This document shows positions 1-10,901 of a stretch of DNA of 51,250 nt, piece by piece. Source of the DNA: Streptomyces soli (lineage in GTDB: Bacteria; Actinomycetota; Actinomycetes; Streptomycetales; Streptomycetaceae); assembly GCF_003999195.1 (NCBI RefSeq), contig NZ_RJVR01000180.1:1-51250 (forward strand), written 5' to 3'. A model generated the notes under the pieces. The model worked only from the letters and a program-made list of their open reading frames with translations. It did no database searches and was not told the DNA's origin. A program made the position numbers and the translations under genes. How positions within the stretch are numbered: the first letter of the stretch is position 1; each line of letters opens with the position of its first letter.

Positions 1-416
1 CGTGCGGCCTGGCCGCGGACCGTGACCTGGTCTCCGCAGCGCTCGCCGCACACACCACCCTGACCGACCCCGACGACCCAGCCACCGCGCGTCTGGACAC
101 CGTCCAGGCACGCAACACTCAGATCCTGTTCTCCCCAGGGCTGCAAGAGGCCCTGTCGAGTCAACCGCAGCGAGGCGCCAGCCCCACCCGGGGCCGCGCC
201 CACACGGCAGCCCACCAGCCCGGAACCCTAGTTCCCCGGCAGCGGGCCCCTGCTCGGCAAAACACCGCCACCCGTAACGTACCCACCCCGGATGAGACCC
301 GACCCGCAACCACGCGGCACAAGGCCCACACCGGAACAGCACGCCAGCGCGACCCGGTACCACAGGCACCAGGTCACGCCGGAACGGAAACGGCATCCCA
401 CACCAATACGGGATGA
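1..416 (+). CDS. 3' end of an unidentified gene (partial)
   Basis: An open frame enters from the left edge (first full codon at 3) and runs 137 codons to TGA at 414-416, converging on truA. The first 50 residues look like folded, helical protein; the rest is a low-complexity tail rich in Pro, Thr, Arg, His and Gln. The composition and tail recall the C-terminus of large plasmid-type proteins such as relaxases, but no motif proves that. I do not recognise the family. The codons use A/T at third positions more often than the ribosomal genes beside it, which fits accessory DNA. Confidence 0.45.
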   Translation, partial: CGLAADRDLVSAALAAHTTLTDPDDPATARLDTVQARNTQILFSPGLQEALSSQPQRGASPTRGRAHTAAHQPGTLVPRQRAPARQNTATRNVPTPDETRPATTRHKAHTGTARQRDPVPQAPGHAGTETASHTNTG

Positions 417-419
417 GTC

Positions 420-1268
420 TTAGCGGCACCCCGGCAGCGTGCGCATGTTGCGGGCCTCGCGGTTACGGGCCGCGAGCAGCTCGTCGGCCGGATAGCCGAC
501 CTCCTCCAGGGTGAGCCCGTGCGGCCGTACGACGTTGACCGCCGAGTGCCGGACGCGCCCGGCGAGGACCTCGCCGGGGAAGCCCACCGCGCGGTGCCCG
601 TCGCCGACCAGGATCATCGCGCCGACCAGGGCGCGCACCATGTTGTGGCAGAAGGCGTCGGCCCGCACCGTGGCGACGGCCAGCCCGGTCGCCGGGTCCC
701 GCTCCCAGTACAGCTCGAGGAGCGTACGGATCGTCGTGGCGCCCTCCCGCTTCTTGCAGTACGCCGCGAAGTCGTGCTCGCCGAGCAGCAGCTTCGCCGC
801 CTCGTTCATCAGGCCGACGTCCACCGGCCTGTCGTGCCAGAGCACGTGCCCGCGCAGCAGCGGGTCGACGCCGCCCGGATGGTCGCCCACCCGGTACGCG
901 TAACGCCGCCAGATCGCGGAGAAGCGCGCGTTGAAGCCCTCCGGGGCCTCGCTGACCCGCCACACCCGCACGTCCCAGGGCAGCCGCCCGGCCAGCCGCC
1001 GCAGAAGCTTGCCGCCCTCGGCCGCCCAGACCTCCGCCGGAAGGTCGACGTGGGCGACCTGGCCCCGCGCATGCACCCCGGCATCGGTTCGGCCGGCGAC
1101 GGTCAGGTCCACCGGGTCCGCCAGCCGGAGCACGGTCTGGATGGCGGATTCCAGCTCGCCCTGCACGGTCCTCCGGTTCCGCTGCTTGGCCCAGCCGGAG
1201 AATTCGGCGCCGTCATAGGCCAGGTCCAGCCGCACCCGTACGAAACCGGGCTCCACCTCATCGCTCAC
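420..1268 (-). CDS. truA: tRNA pseudouridine(38-40) synthase TruA
   Basis: TruA converts uridines 38, 39 and 40 in the tRNA anticodon arm to pseudouridine. The 282-residue protein carries the family signature [13 protein letters not shown] near residues 58-70, with D62 as the catalytic aspartate, and conserved NARFSA and DAFCHNMVR segments. The GTG start at 1268 is chosen because GAGAGG lies about 7 nt upstream and the family N-terminus ([10 protein letters not shown]) follows. The frame stays open upstream but only as an Arg/Pro/Ser-rich shadow of rplQ. It is the last gene of the cluster, separated from rplQ by a strong hairpin, so readthrough or a weak promoter must supply transcription. 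Confidence 0.96.
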   Translation of the reverse strand: MSDEVEPGFVRVRLDLAYDGAEFSGWAKQRNRRTVQGELESAIQTVLRLADPVDLTVAGRTDAGVHARGQVAHVDLPAEVWAAEGGKLLRRLAGRLPWDVRVWRVSEAPEGFNARFSAIWRRYAYRVGDHPGGVDPLLRGHVLWHDRPVDVGLMNEAAKLLLGEHDFAAYCKKREGATTIRTLLELYWERDPATGLAVATVRADAFCHNMVRALVGAMILVGDGHRAVGFPGEVLAGRVRHSAVNVVRPHGLTLEEVGYPADELLAARNREARNMRTLPGCR

Positions 1269-1294
1269 GCGGGTGATCCTCTCAGAAACGCGAA

Positions 1295-1330
1295 ACGGGC
1301 CCGCCCCCAGCAACCTGGGGGCGGGCCCGT
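1295..1330 (-). terminator. terminator hairpin after rplQ
   Basis: A perfect 16-bp inverted repeat (arm ACGGGCCCGCCCCCAG) closes on a 4-nt loop between the rplQ stop and the truA start. There is no clear T-run, as is usual in Streptomyces. It probably ends or attenuates the rpsM-to-rplQ transcript. Confidence 0.8.
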
Positions 1331-1341
1331 CCTGGTACGCG

Positions 1342-1863
1342 TTACGCGTCCTTGGACTCCTCGGCCGGAGCCTCGTCCTCGACAACCTCGGCCTCGGCGT
1401 CAGCCTCGGGCTTGGCGTCCTCGACGACCTCGGGCTTGGCCTCGGACTCCTTGACCGCGCGCTTTGTCGCGGCCTCGGCCTCACCGGTCGCCTGCTGGGC
1501 GACGGTCAGGGCCTCCACCAGCTCGATGACCGCCATCGGGGCGTTGTCGCCACGACGGTTGCCGATCTTGGTGATGCGGGTGTAGCCACCGGGGCGGTTC
1601 TCGTACCGCGGGGCGATCTCGGTGAAGAGCGTGTGGACGACGCTCTTGTCCGTGATCGTCTGCAGCACCAGGCGACGGTTGTGGATGTCGCCCTTCTTCG
1701 CCTTGGTGACCAGGCGCTCCGCGATGGGACGCAGACGGCGCGCCTTGGCCTCGGTGGTGGTGATGCGGCCGTGCTCGAAGAGCGACTTCGCGAGGTTCGC
1801 GAGGAGAAGCTTCTCGTGCGCAGCGCTGCCGCCCAGACGGGCGCCCTTGGCGGGCTTCGGCAT
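1342..1863 (-). CDS. rplQ: 50S ribosomal protein L17
   Basis: L17 binds 23S rRNA near the exit side of the large subunit. The 173-residue product begins [18 protein letters not shown], the standard L17 start, and has the [16 protein letters not shown] core. After about residue 115 comes an actinobacterial acidic/Ala-rich tail (repeats of EAKPE, EVVED, DAEAE) absent from short bacterial L17 proteins. The ATG at 1863 follows GGAG. It lies 91 nt downstream of rpoA, the usual alpha-operon order. Confidence 0.97.
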   Translation of the reverse strand: MPKPAKGARLGGSAAHEKLLLANLAKSLFEHGRITTTEAKARRLRPIAERLVTKAKKGDIHNRRLVLQTITDKSVVHTLFTEIAPRYENRPGGYTRITKIGNRRGDNAPMAVIELVEALTVAQQATGEAEAATKRAVKESEAKPEVVEDAKPEADAEAEVVEDEAPAEESKDA

Positions 1864-1915
1864 GGTGTTTCTCCTTGAGATCTGCACCGGCCGTATCAGG
1901 TACCGGTGTCAGGGC

Positions 1916-1937
1916 CCCGCAGGCGGACGCCTGCGGG
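1916..1937 (-). other. hairpin between rpoA and rplQ
   Basis: A 9-bp stem (CCCGCAGGC) with a 4-nt loop lies in the rpoA-rplQ spacer. It may tune readthrough or protect an mRNA 3' end; its role is inferred from position only. Confidence 0.45.
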
Positions 1938-1954
1938 CAGCAATCAGGTCAGGC

Positions 1955-2977
1955 TCAGTACTGCTCGGTCTCCACGAAGCCCGCGTCCGCGTCGTCGTCG
2001 GCGCCGAAGGCGTCGGCAGCGGCGGTCGGGTCGAATCCGGGCGGGCTGTCCTTGAGGGCCAGGCCCATTCCGGCCAGCTTCGCCTTGACCTCGTCGATCG
2101 ACTTCGCACCGAAGTTGCGGATGTCGAGCAGGTCCGCCTCGGAACGCGCCACGAGCTCACCCACGGAGTGGATGCCCTCGCGCTTGAGGCAGTTGTACGA
2201 ACGGACGGTGAGCTCGAGCTCCTCGATCGGGAGCGCGAGGTCCGCCGCCAGCGCGGCGTCCGTCGGGGACGGGCCCATGTCGATGCCCTCGGCATCGACG
2301 TTGAGCTCGCGGGCCAGGCCGAACAGCTCGACCAGGGTCTTACCGGCCGAAGCCATCGCGTCGCGCGGGCGCATGGCCTGCTTGGTCTCGACGTCGACGA
2401 TCAGCTTGTCGAAGTCGGTGCGCTGCTCGACACGGGTCGCCTCGACCTTGTACGTGACCTTGAGCACCGGGCTGTAGATGGAGTCGACCGGGATCCGGCC
2501 GATTTCCTGGCCCTGCTGCTTGTTCTGGACGGCGGAGACGTAGCCGCGACCGCGCTCGACGGTCAGCTCCATCTCCAGCTTGCCCTTGGCGTTCAGGGTG
2601 GCCAGAACCAGGTCGGGGTTGTGCACCTCGACACCGGCCGGGGGCGCGATGTCGGCGGCGGTGACCACACCCGGGCCCTGCTTGCGCAGGTACATCACGA
2701 CCGGCTCGTCGTGCTCCGAGGAGACGACCAGCTGCTTGATGTTGAGGATGAGGTCGGTGACGTCCTCCTTGACGCCCGGCACGGTGGTGAACTCGTGCAG
2801 GACACCGTCGACCCGGATCGAGGTGACTGCGGCACCCGGGATCGAGGAGAGGAGCGTACGGCGGAGCGAGTTGCCAAGGGTGTAGCCGAAGCCCGGCTCC
2901 AGCGGCTCGATCACGAACCGGGAGCGGAATTCGTCGACGACCTCTTCGGTCAACGAGGGGCGCTGAGCAATCAGCAT
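1955..2977 (-). CDS. rpoA: RNA polymerase alpha subunit
   Basis: The 340-residue alpha subunit dimerises to nucleate core RNA polymerase assembly and contacts activators and promoter DNA. The N-terminal domain starts [12 protein letters not shown] and holds [20 protein letters not shown], the dimer and beta/beta' contact region. The C-terminal domain (about 240-320) contains the helix-hairpin-helix [17 protein letters not shown] that binds DNA and regulators, followed by an acidic tail. The ATG at 2977 is preceded by GGAGG. The length equals that of other Streptomyces RpoA proteins. Confidence 0.98.
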   Translation of the reverse strand: MLIAQRPSLTEEVVDEFRSRFVIEPLEPGFGYTLGNSLRRTLLSSIPGAAVTSIRVDGVLHEFTTVPGVKEDVTDLILNIKQLVVSSEHDEPVVMYLRKQGPGVVTAADIAPPAGVEVHNPDLVLATLNAKGKLEMELTVERGRGYVSAVQNKQQGQEIGRIPVDSIYSPVLKVTYKVEATRVEQRTDFDKLIVDVETKQAMRPRDAMASAGKTLVELFGLARELNVDAEGIDMGPSPTDAALAADLALPIEELELTVRSYNCLKREGIHSVGELVARSEADLLDIRNFGAKSIDEVKAKLAGMGLALKDSPPGFDPTAAADAFGADDDADAGFVETEQY

Positions 2978-3037
2978 GAGGTGTTGCCTCCAGTCTGCGG
3001 CACCCACTATTTGATGCCGACGGATACTGCAAGGGTA

Positions 3038-3072
3038 CGGGCGGTACGGCCGCAAAGCGTCCGTACCGCCCG
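3038..3072 (-). other. hairpin between rpsK and rpoA
   Basis: Two 12-nt arms (CGGGCGGTACGG and its complement) flank an 11-nt loop in the 133-nt rpsK-rpoA spacer. It is strong enough to act as an attenuator separating ribosomal protein from polymerase subunit synthesis, but this is inferred from position. Confidence 0.55.
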
Positions 3073-3110
3073 ATCCGTACTACAAGCGCGAGTGCGCTGA
3101 CGCCGGAGCG

Positions 3111-3515
3111 TCAGACACGGCGGCGCTTCGGCGGACGGCAGCCGTTGTGCGGGGTGGGGGTGACGTCCTGGATCGAGCCGACCTCGAGGCCAGTGGCCTG
3201 GAGGGAGCGGATCGCGGTCTCACGGCCGGAGCCGGGACCCTTGACGAAGACGTCGACCTTGCGCATGCCGTGCTCCTGCGCGCGGCGGGCGGCCGACTCG
3301 GCGGCCATCTGCGCGGCGAAGGGGGTGGACTTGCGCGAGCCCTTGAAGCCGACGTGGCCGGCGGAGGCCCAGGAGATCACGTTGCCGGACGGGTCCGTGA
3401 TCGAGACGATGGTGTTGTTGAACGTGCTCTTGATGTGCGCGTGGCCGTGAGCGACGTTCTTCTTTTCCTTGCGGCGCACCTTCTTGGCAGCGCCCTGGCG
3501 ACCCTTGGGGGGCAT
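3111..3515 (-). CDS. rpsK: 30S ribosomal protein S11
   Basis: S11 forms part of the platform of the small subunit next to S7 and the mRNA exit. The 134-residue protein has the hallmark [19 protein letters not shown] and ends in [10 protein letters not shown], the conserved basic C-terminus. A GGAG-type site precedes the ATG. It lies downstream of rpsM in the alpha operon. Confidence 0.98.
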   Translation of the reverse strand: MPPKGRQGAAKKVRRKEKKNVAHGHAHIKSTFNNTIVSITDPSGNVISWASAGHVGFKGSRKSTPFAAQMAAESAARRAQEHGMRKVDVFVKGPGSGRETAIRSLQATGLEVGSIQDVTPTPHNGCRPPKRRRV

Positions 3516-3582
3516 GTGTTGACTCCAGAGGGGAGGTGGTCGGTCCTACAGCGAAGACCGCTGATAAGCGTCCTGCTGAGGA

Positions 3583-3963
3583 CTACTTCTTGCCCGGCTT
3601 CTTCTTACCGGCGATGGCGCGACGCGGGCCCTTGCGGGTGCGGGCGTTCGTGTGGGTGCGCTGACCGTGGACCGGCAGGCCACGGCGGTGCCGCAGACCC
3701 TGGTAGCAGCCGATCTCGACCTTGCGGCGGATGTCCGCCTGGACCTCACGGCGGAGGTCACCCTCGGTCTTGTAGTTGGCGTCCACGTACTCGCGGATCT
3801 TGACGAGGTCTTCCTCGGCAAGGTCGCGGACGCGGGTGTCCGGGTTCACGCCGGTGTTCTTCAGGGTCTCCTGGGCACGGGTGCGACCGATACCGAAGAC
3901 GTAGGTGAGGGCGATCTCCACGCGCTTTTCGCGCGGGATGTCAACGCCCGAGATGCGTGCCAC
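3583..3963 (-). CDS. rpsM: 30S ribosomal protein S13
   Basis: S13 sits in the head of the 30S subunit and bridges to the large subunit and the P-site tRNA. The 126-residue protein begins [19 protein letters not shown], contains the helix-hairpin-helix [12 protein letters not shown], and ends with the [20 protein letters not shown] motif and a Lys-rich tail that reaches the tRNA. It is the first gene of the rpsM-rpsK-rpoA-rplQ run after a 183-nt spacer. Confidence 0.98.
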   Translation of the reverse strand: MARISGVDIPREKRVEIALTYVFGIGRTRAQETLKNTGVNPDTRVRDLAEEDLVKIREYVDANYKTEGDLRREVQADIRRKVEIGCYQGLRHRRGLPVHGQRTHTNARTRKGPRRAIAGKKKPGKK

Positions 3964-4060
3964 TGACTGGCTCCTGGTTAGCGTCGGAGGTCTTCCACAG
4001 CACCTCTCCCGGACCGTACGCGTACGTGGCGGCCGGGTCCCCGGCCTCCGCCGGGGGTGT

Positions 4061-4082
4061 CATCCCCTTCGCGCAGGGGATG
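4061..4082 (-). other. hairpin between rpmJ and rpsM
   Basis: An 8-bp stem (CATCCCCT with AGGGGATG) and 6-nt loop stand in the rpmJ-rpsM spacer, which is long enough (183 nt) to hold a promoter as well. I could not pick a convincing -10/-35 pair. Confidence 0.4.
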
Positions 4083-4146
4083 GGTGACTGCGTATCTACA
4101 TTTTGTGCGTCGCGCGAAGAACTGCGGTAGTGCAGGTGGTCGTACG

Positions 4147-4260
4147 TCAGCCCTGGCGCTGCTTGTGGCGCAGGTTGTCGCAGATGACCATGACCCGACC
4201 GTGGCGGCGGATCACCTTGCACTTGTCGCAGATCTTCTTGACGCTCGGCTTGACCTTCAT
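4147..4260 (-). CDS. rpmJ: 50S ribosomal protein L36
   Basis: This 37-codon gene reads [20 protein letters not shown] and ends in RHKQRQG. C11, C14, C27 and H32 form the zinc-binding set of the C-plus type of L36. The protein sits at the base of the L7/L12 stalk region and stabilises 23S rRNA. It lies 38 nt downstream of infA, the usual pairing. Confidence 0.97.
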   Translation of the reverse strand: MKVKPSVKKICDKCKVIRRHGRVMVICDNLRHKQRQG

Positions 4261-4298
4261 GGGGTTCAGGTTCTCCGGGTCGTGAGATCTACTCGTTG

Positions 4299-4520
4299 CT
4301 ACTTGTAGCGGTAGACGATCCGTCCGCGCGTCAGGTCGTACGGAGACAGCTCCACGACGACCCGGTCATCCGGGAGAATACGGATGTAGTGCATCCGCAT
4401 CTTGCCGCTGATGTGCGCGAGGACCTTGTGACCGTTCTGCAGTTCCACCTTGAACATTGCGTTCGGCAGAGACTCGATAACGGTGCCCTCGATCTCGATG
4501 GCGCCTTGCTTCTTGGCCAT
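4299..4520 (-). CDS. infA: translation initiation factor IF-1
   Basis: IF-1 occupies the 30S A site during initiation and cooperates with IF-2 and IF-3. The 73-residue product is a single S1-like OB fold: [14 protein letters not shown], then [20 protein letters not shown] and the RGRIVYRYK end. The ATG at 4520 is preferred; a 15-codon upstream extension has no family match. It probably starts a short infA-rpmJ transcript (see the predicted promoter at 4591-4619). Confidence 0.98.
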   Translation of the reverse strand: MAKKQGAIEIEGTVIESLPNAMFKVELQNGHKVLAHISGKMRMHYIRILPDDRVVVELSPYDLTRGRIVYRYK

Positions 4521-4590
4521 GTCCTGCTTTCGGGATCGACTACCTTGGTCGGCCCGTACATGCACGCAGGCATGCGAGAGCCGACGTGTC

Positions 4591-4619
4591 AGTCTACGTC
4601 AGCCCATCCTGAAAGACGA
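4591..4619 (-). promoter_or_regulatory. possible infA promoter
   Basis: On the minus strand TAGACT (4591-4596) is a good -10 hexamer; 17 nt upstream is a weak -35 (TCGTCT, 4614-4619). Transcription would begin about 65 nt before infA. The 255-nt map-infA spacer supports a separate promoter, but the -35 match is poor. Confidence 0.35.
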
Positions 4620-4775
4620 ATCCGGGCCCATACCATGCCCAATCCCCGAGATCATTACGCCCCCGGCCTCTTCTTCTCGCCGCTCTCGCGGGCGCTTCGC
4701 TGGCTTCGACCAGCTGCGCCGGCCTCCGGCCGACAACCCGACATGGGCCAACGCGCCCGGCCTGGGCACAGAACA

Positions 4776-5612
4776 CTAGGCCAGCGGGTCCGGCGCCGCC
4801 GTGATGCCGTACTCCGCCAGCTTTGCCTTGCCGCCGTCCACGGCGGTCAGGACCAGGGGACCCTCTTCCGTCAGGGCGACGGAGTGCTCCCAGTGGGAGG
4901 ACCAGGTGCCGTCGTTGGTTTTGACGGTCCACTCGTCTTCGAGGACGTGGGTGAGGGGGGTGCCGAGGCTGACCATGGGCTCGATGGCGAGGGCGAGGCC
5001 GGGGACGAGGCGGATGCCGCGGCCGCGCTTGCGATTGACGTAGTTGAGGAGGTGGGGGTCCATGTGCATGGCGGTGCCGATGCCGTGGCCGCCGTATTCC
5101 TCGATGATTCCGTACTTGCCGCCGCCGGGCTTGGGCTGGCGGCGGATGTAGGTCTCGATGGCGCGGGAGATGTCGACGAGACGGTCGCCCTTGCGGAAGG
5201 CGGCGATGCCGGCCCACATGGACTCCTCGGTGACGCGACTGAGCTCGACCAGCTCCGGAGCGTGACCGGTGCCGACGAAGGCAGTGTACGCGGCGTCGCC
5301 GTGCCAGCCGTCGACGATGGCGCCGCAGTCGATGGAGATGATGTCGCCGTCCTTGAGAACGGTCGCGGTGTCCGGGATGCCGTGGACGACGACGTCGTTG
5401 ACCGAGGTGCAGATGGTCGCAGGGAAGCCGCCATAACCGAGGAAGTTCGACTTGGCCCCGTGGTCGGCGAGCACCTTGCGCGCGACGTCGTCCAGGTCCT
5501 TCGTCGTGGCCCCGGGGACCGCCGCCTCGCGGGTCGCCTCGTGGATGGCCGCGACGACAAGACCCGCCGCCCGCATCTTCGCGATCTGCTCGGGGTTCTT
5601 GATCTCGACCAT
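4776..5612 (-). CDS. map: type I methionine aminopeptidase
   Basis: The enzyme removes the initiator methionine from nascent proteins. All expected ligands are present in the 278-residue protein: H77, D95, D106, H176, E211 and E242, in the order of the E. coli type I enzyme. There is no N-terminal SH3-type zinc finger, unlike the longer Map paralogues many actinobacteria also carry. It lies between adk and infA, the standard arrangement in this cluster, with a hairpin separating it from adk. Confidence 0.97.
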   Translation of the reverse strand: MVEIKNPEQIAKMRAAGLVVAAIHEATREAAVPGATTKDLDDVARKVLADHGAKSNFLGYGGFPATICTSVNDVVVHGIPDTATVLKDGDIISIDCGAIVDGWHGDAAYTAFVGTGHAPELVELSRVTEESMWAGIAAFRKGDRLVDISRAIETYIRRQPKPGGGKYGIIEEYGGHGIGTAMHMDPHLLNYVNRKRGRGIRLVPGLALAIEPMVSLGTPLTHVLEDEWTVKTNDGTWSSHWEHSVALTEEGPLVLTAVDGGKAKLAEYGITAAPDPLA

Positions 5613-5651
5613 CGGCTTACGCCCTCCTCTAAACGGCCTGCGTTCAACGGT

Positions 5652-5686
5652 AACGGCCGCGGCGCCCCATGGGCACCGCGGCCGTT
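5652..5686 (-). other. hairpin between adk and map
   Basis: An 11-bp GC stem (AACGGCCGCGG) with an inner 4-bp extension lies between adk and map. It resembles a Streptomyces terminator but sits inside a gene run, so partial termination or mRNA processing is as likely. Confidence 0.5.
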
Positions 5687-5706
5687 TTGCACTTCGTACG
5701 TACTGC

Positions 5707-6374
5707 CTACTCCGCTACCGCGCCCTTGCGTGCCCGCAGCGCGTCCATCGCCCGCTGGGTCACCTCGGCCACCGGCCCGAGCGCGGAGATGGTGATCACC
5801 AGATCCTGCGCCCGGTAGTAGTCGATGATCGGCTCGGTCTCGCGGTGGTAGACCTCGAGACGGCGCCGCACCGTCTCCTCGGTGTCGTCCTCGCGCTGGT
5901 ACAGCTCGCCACCGCACTCGTCGCAGACGCCGTCGACCTTGGGCTTCTTGTACTCGACGTGGACGGTGTGGCTGCTGTCATTGCGGCACGTACGGCGGCC
6001 CGCGATGCGCCGGACCACTTCCTCCTCCGGGACCTCGAGGTCGAGGACCGCGTCGAGCGCGATGCCCTCCTCCTTGAGGATCCGGTCGAGCGCCTCGGCC
6101 TGTGCGAGGTTGCGCGGGAAGCCGTCCAGCAGGAAGCCGTGCTCGGCATCCGACTGCTCCAGGCGGTCCTTCGCCATGCCGATGGTGACCTCGTCGGGCA
6201 CCAGGTCGCCGACCTTCATGTAGGCCTGCGCCTGCTTGCCGAGCGGCGTGCCCTGGCTGATGTTGGCGCGGAAGAGGTCGCCCGTGGAAATGTGCGGGAT
6301 CGACAGGTTCCTGGCAAGGTACGCGGCCTGCGTACCCTTGCCCGCCCCAGGAGGGCCGACGAGGACGATGCGCA

Positions 6375-6375
<1 letters not shown>
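5707..6375 (-). CDS. adk: adenylate kinase
   Basis: Adk interconverts ATP plus AMP with two ADP. The 222-residue protein has the P-loop GPPGAGKGTQ at 8-17, the AMP-binding TGDLFRANI, and LLDGFPRNL near 82-90. The lid (about 125-160) carries C130, H136, C151 and C154, a Cys-His-Cys-Cys set that may bind zinc in place of the four-cysteine site of many Gram-positive enzymes. Its ATG overlaps the secY stop by one base (TGATG), so translation is probably coupled. Confidence 0.97.
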
Positions 6376-7688
<1,313 letters not shown>

Positions 7689-7805
7689 GGTGCCTCCTGC
7701 GACCCCCGCGACGCGCGCGGTAGGTGACGGTCTCGATTGCTAGGACAACGAATGAATAGCAGTGTCCGCCACCTTACCGGCGAGGAACGTCCGCTAGGAA
7801 TGACC

Positions 7806-7846
7806 AACCGGGGATGCCCCGCACAAAGTGCGGAACATCCCCGGTT
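7806..7846 (-). terminator. hairpin between rplO and secY
   Basis: Arms AACCGGGGATG and CATCCCCGGTT plus an inner CGCAC/GTGCG stem form an imperfect but stable hairpin 20 nt beyond the rplO stop. It likely ends most of the spc-operon transcript before secY. The adjacent 118 nt should hold a secY promoter that I could not define. Confidence 0.65.
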
Positions 7847-7865
7847 GAGGAGTCACTTTTCGAAC

Positions 7866-8321
7866 TCAGACGAGCTCGGTGACGGTGCCGCCGGCAGCGG
7901 CGATCTTCTCCTTGGCGGAGCCGGAGACCGCGTCAACGGTCACCTGCAGCGCCACGGTGATCTCGCCGGTGCCGAGCACCTTGACGAGGTGGTTCTTGCG
8001 AACCGCACCCTTGTCGATCAGGTCCGCAACCGTGACCTCGCCACCCTCGGGGTAGAGGACCGCGAGCTTGTCCAGGTTGACGACCTGGTACTCGGTACGG
8101 AACGGGTTCTTGAAGCCCTTGAGCTTCGGCAGGCGCATGTGGAGGGGCATCTGCCCACCCTCAAAGCGCGCGGGAACCTGGTAGCGGGCCTTGGTGCCCT
8201 TGGTACCACGACCGGCCGTCTTGCCCTTGGACGCCTCACCACGACCCACGCGGGTCTTGGCGGTCTTGGCGCCCGGAGCCGGACGGAGGTTGTGCGGCTT
8301 GAGCGGGTTCTCGTTACTCAT
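7866..8321 (-). CDS. rplO: 50S ribosomal protein L15
   Basis: L15 is a late-assembly protein spanning domains of 23S rRNA. The 151-residue protein begins [18 protein letters not shown] and has the Gly-rich RNA-binding stretch [19 protein letters not shown]. The ATG at 8321 lies one base after the rpmD stop. Upstream in-frame codons are shadow sequence of rpmD. Confidence 0.98.
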   Translation of the reverse strand: MSNENPLKPHNLRPAPGAKTAKTRVGRGEASKGKTAGRGTKGTKARYQVPARFEGGQMPLHMRLPKLKGFKNPFRTEYQVVNLDKLAVLYPEGGEVTVADLIDKGAVRKNHLVKVLGTGEITVALQVTVDAVSGSAKEKIAAAGGTVTELV

Positions 8322-8322
8322 G

Positions 8323-8505
8323 TCAGTCAACCTCCTCGACCGTGACGAGGTGGCGGACGGTGTGGACCATGCCGCGGATCTCCGGGCGGTCCTCCTTGAC
8401 CACAACGTCGTTCAGGCGCTTGAGCCCGAGCGAACGCAGGGTGTCACGGTGGTTCTGCTTGCTACCGATGTAGGACTTCGTCTGCGTGACCTTGAGGCGA
8501 GCCAT
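8323..8505 (-). CDS. rpmD: 50S ribosomal protein L30
   Basis: This 60-residue protein starts [20 protein letters not shown] and contains [15 protein letters not shown], the L30 signature. Its ATG overlaps the rpsE stop (TAATG) and its stop is one base before rplO, so the S5-L30-L15 block is translationally coupled. Confidence 0.97.
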   Translation of the reverse strand: MARLKVTQTKSYIGSKQNHRDTLRSLGLKRLNDVVVKEDRPEIRGMVHTVRHLVTVEEVD

Positions 8506-9110
8506 TACGCACCCACCCCGGCACGAGCACGCAGCAGGGCTGCGGGCGCGACGTCCTCCAGCGGCAGGCCGCGGCGGGCAGCGATCTCCTCGGGGCGCTG
8601 AAGGCCCTGAAGCGCGGCCACCGTGGCGTGCACGATGTTGATCGCGTTCGACGATCCGAGCGACTTCGACAGGATGTCGTGGACGCCGGCGCACTCGAGC
8701 ACGGCACGCACCGGGCCACCGGCGATAACGCCGGTACCGGGGGAAGCCGGCTTGAGCATGACGACGCCCGCCGCCTTCTCACCCTGGATCGGGTGCGGGA
8801 TGGTGCCCTGGATACGGGGGACCTTGAAGAAGTGCTTCTTGGCCTCCTCAACACCCTTGGCGATGGCGGCCGGCACCTCCTTGGCCTTGCCGTAACCGAC
8901 ACCGACGGTGCCGTCACCATCGCCCACCACGACCAGCGCGGTGAAGCTGAAGCGACGACCACCCTTCACAACCTTGGCGACACGGTTGATGGCGACAACA
9001 CGCTCGACGTAGGCGGTCTTCTCGGCCTGCTGGCCACCGTCCCGCCGGTCCTTGCGTTCCCGCCGCTCGCCGCCACCGGCACCGCTTCCGCGGCGCTGGG
9101 GTCCAGCCAT
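8505..9110 (-). CDS. rpsE: 30S ribosomal protein S5
   Basis: S5 lines the mRNA entry tunnel and influences decoding accuracy. The 201-residue product has a 35-residue basic/Gly-rich actinobacterial N-terminal extension, then the double-stranded-RNA-binding S5 domain ([20 protein letters not shown]) and the [20 protein letters not shown]-terminal domain. It lies 43 nt after rplR. Confidence 0.98.
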   Translation of the reverse strand: MAGPQRRGSGAGGGERRERKDRRDGGQQAEKTAYVERVVAINRVAKVVKGGRRFSFTALVVVGDGDGTVGVGYGKAKEVPAAIAKGVEEAKKHFFKVPRIQGTIPHPIQGEKAAGVVMLKPASPGTGVIAGGPVRAVLECAGVHDILSKSLGSSNAINIVHATVAALQGLQRPEEIAARRGLPLEDVAPAALLRARAGVGA

Positions 9111-9153
9111 TGGAATTACCTCTCTTCGTTGCTTCCGCTAGCTACGAGCGGAC

Positions 9154-9537
9154 TCAGAACTTGAGCCCGGCTTCGCGGGCGGCGTCCGCCAGGGCGGCGA
9201 TGCGCCCGGCGTACTGGTTGCCGCCACGGTCGAACACGACAGTCTCGACGCCCTTGGCCTTCGCACGCTCGGCCACGAGCTGGCCGACCTGCTTCGCCTT
9301 GGCGCTCTTGTCGCCTTCGCCGCCGCGGATGGACGAGTCGAGAGTCGACGCCGACGCGAGCGTGTGGCCCGCGATGTCGTCGATGACCTGAGCCGTGATA
9401 CCGCGGTTGGAGCGGGTCACGACCAGGCGCGGGCGCTCCTGCGTACCCGAGATCCGCTTGCGGACCCGGATGTGGCGACGCTTGAGGGCGGCACCCTTGT
9501 ACGCCTTGCCCTTGGCGATCTTCACACCGTATGCCAT
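9154..9537 (-). CDS. rplR: 50S ribosomal protein L18
   Basis: L18 helps load 5S rRNA onto the large subunit with L5. The 127-residue protein has a basic N-terminus ([20 protein letters not shown]) and the C-terminal [24 protein letters not shown] typical of L18. It is 3 nt from rplF. Confidence 0.98.
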   Translation of the reverse strand: MAYGVKIAKGKAYKGAALKRRHIRVRKRISGTQERPRLVVTRSNRGITAQVIDDIAGHTLASASTLDSSIRGGEGDKSAKAKQVGQLVAERAKAKGVETVVFDRGGNQYAGRIAALADAAREAGLKF

Positions 9538-9540
9538 GGC

Positions 9541-10080
9541 TTACTTACCCGCCTTTCCGACCTTGCGGCGGATGACTTCGCCCTCGTACTTGACACCCTT
9601 GGCCTTGTACGGGTCGGGCTTCCGCAGCTTGCGGATGTTCGCGGCGACCTCGCCGACCTTCTGCTTGTCGATGCCCTCGACCGAGAACTTGGTGGGGTTC
9701 TCGACCTTGAAGGAGATGCCCTCAGGGGCCTCGACGAGGATCGGGTGGCTGTAGCCCAGGGCGAACTCCAGGTTGGAGCCCTTCGCCTGAACGCGGTAGC
9801 CGACACCGCTGATCTCGAGCTTCTTGCTGTAGCCCGCGGTCACGCCGGTGATCATGTTCGCCACCAGCGTGCGGGACAGGCCATGCAGGGCCTTGTTCTG
9901 ACGCTCGTCGTTGGGGCGGGTCACCTGCAGGGTGCCGTCCTCGCCCTTGGCGATCTCGATCGGCGCGGCAACGGTGTGGGAGAGGGAACCCTTGGGGCCC
10001 TTCACCGAAACCGTCCGGCCATCGATGGTGACGTCCACGCCGGCGGGAACCGGGATGGGCAGCCGTCCAATACGCGACAT
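9541..10080 (-). CDS. rplF: 50S ribosomal protein L6
   Basis: L6 lies near the sarcin-ricin loop and the factor-binding site. The 179-residue protein starts [17 protein letters not shown] and shows the two repeated L6 domains, with the C-terminal [20 protein letters not shown] signature. It sits between rpsH and rplR as in other spc operons. Confidence 0.98.
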   Translation of the reverse strand: MSRIGRLPIPVPAGVDVTIDGRTVSVKGPKGSLSHTVAAPIEIAKGEDGTLQVTRPNDERQNKALHGLSRTLVANMITGVTAGYSKKLEISGVGYRVQAKGSNLEFALGYSHPILVEAPEGISFKVENPTKFSVEGIDKQKVGEVAANIRKLRKPDPYKAKGVKYEGEVIRRKVGKAGK

Positions 10081-10102
10081 TGCTGAACCTCCGTTTCCCG
10101 AG

Positions 10103-10501
10103 TTACCAGACGTAGGCGAGGACTTCTCCGCCTACACCCTTCTTGGCGGCCTGCTGGCCGGTGAGGAGACCGTGGGACGTGGAGATGATCGCCACGCCCA
10201 GGCCGCCGAGCACCTTCGGCAGGTTGGTGGACTTTGCGTAGACCCGCAGACCGGGCTTGCTGATGCGCTTGATGCCGGCGATCGAGCGCTCGCGGTTCGG
10301 ACCGAACTTCAGGTCGATGGTGAGGTTCTTGCCGACCTCGGCGTCCTCGACCTTCCAGCCCGCGATGTAACCCTCCTGCTGGAGGATCTCCGCGATGTGC
10401 GACTTGATCTTGCTGAACGGCATGGTGACATCGTCGTGGTACGCGGAGTTCGCGTTCCGCAGACGCGTCAGCATGTCTGCGATCGGGTCAGTCATGGTCA
10501 T
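10103..10501 (-). CDS. rpsH: 30S ribosomal protein S8
   Basis: S8 binds helix 21 of 16S rRNA and in E. coli represses the spc operon. The 132-residue protein begins [17 protein letters not shown] and ends [11 protein letters not shown], with the [11 protein letters not shown]-binding motif. A second ATG two codons in is possible. A 211-nt spacer separates it from rpsN, in which I saw only a GC-rich inverted repeat and no gene. Confidence 0.98.
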   Translation of the reverse strand: MTMTDPIADMLTRLRNANSAYHDDVTMPFSKIKSHIAEILQQEGYIAGWKVEDAEVGKNLTIDLKFGPNRERSIAGIKRISKPGLRVYAKSTNLPKVLGGLGVAIISTSHGLLTGQQAAKKGVGGEVLAYVW

Positions 10502-10712
10502 GTGATGGCCTTAGGCCTCTCTCGCCGGGGTTTCCTATCTGCGCCATCCCTCTCCCCCACTCATGCTGGGGACGGGTGCGGCACGGGGACCTACGGCGTA
10601 GTAAGACGGTCGTGGGCGGCGGGCGCCCAACCCTTCTACCTTACGGTACGAAAGGCCGGGCTCCCGCCATCCAGATGCTTACCGAGAGCCCTGGTGCAAC
10701 CTGAAGAGGTTG

Positions 10713-10898
10713 TTACCAGGAGCTCTTGGTCACGCCCGGCAGCTCGCCACGGTGAGCCATCTCACGAAGGCACACGCGGCACAGGCCGAACTTGCGGTAC
10801 ACGGAGTGGGGACGACCGCAGCGCTGGCAACGGTTGTAGGCACGGACCGCAAACTTGGGCTTGCGGGCGGCCTTGGCAATGAGAGCCTTCTTCGCCAC
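10713..10898 (-). CDS. rpsN: 30S ribosomal protein S14, zinc-binding type (type Z)
   Basis: This 61-residue short S14 carries CQRCG and CRVC, the four-cysteine zinc site at about residues 24, 27, 40 and 43. Many Streptomyces have a second, zinc-free S14 under Zur control elsewhere; the copy in the spc operon is the zinc form, as here. It follows rplE by 3 nt. Confidence 0.98.
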   Translation of the reverse strand: MAKKALIAKAARKPKFAVRAYNRCQRCGRPHSVYRKFGLCRVCLREMAHRGELPGVTKSSW

Positions 10899-10901
10899 GG
10901 C

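Noticed and set aside
1269..1484. 72-codon upstream extension of truA
   Set aside because: Arg/Pro/Ser-rich shadow of the rplQ acidic tail; the GTG at 1268 has a ribosome-binding site and fits the family.
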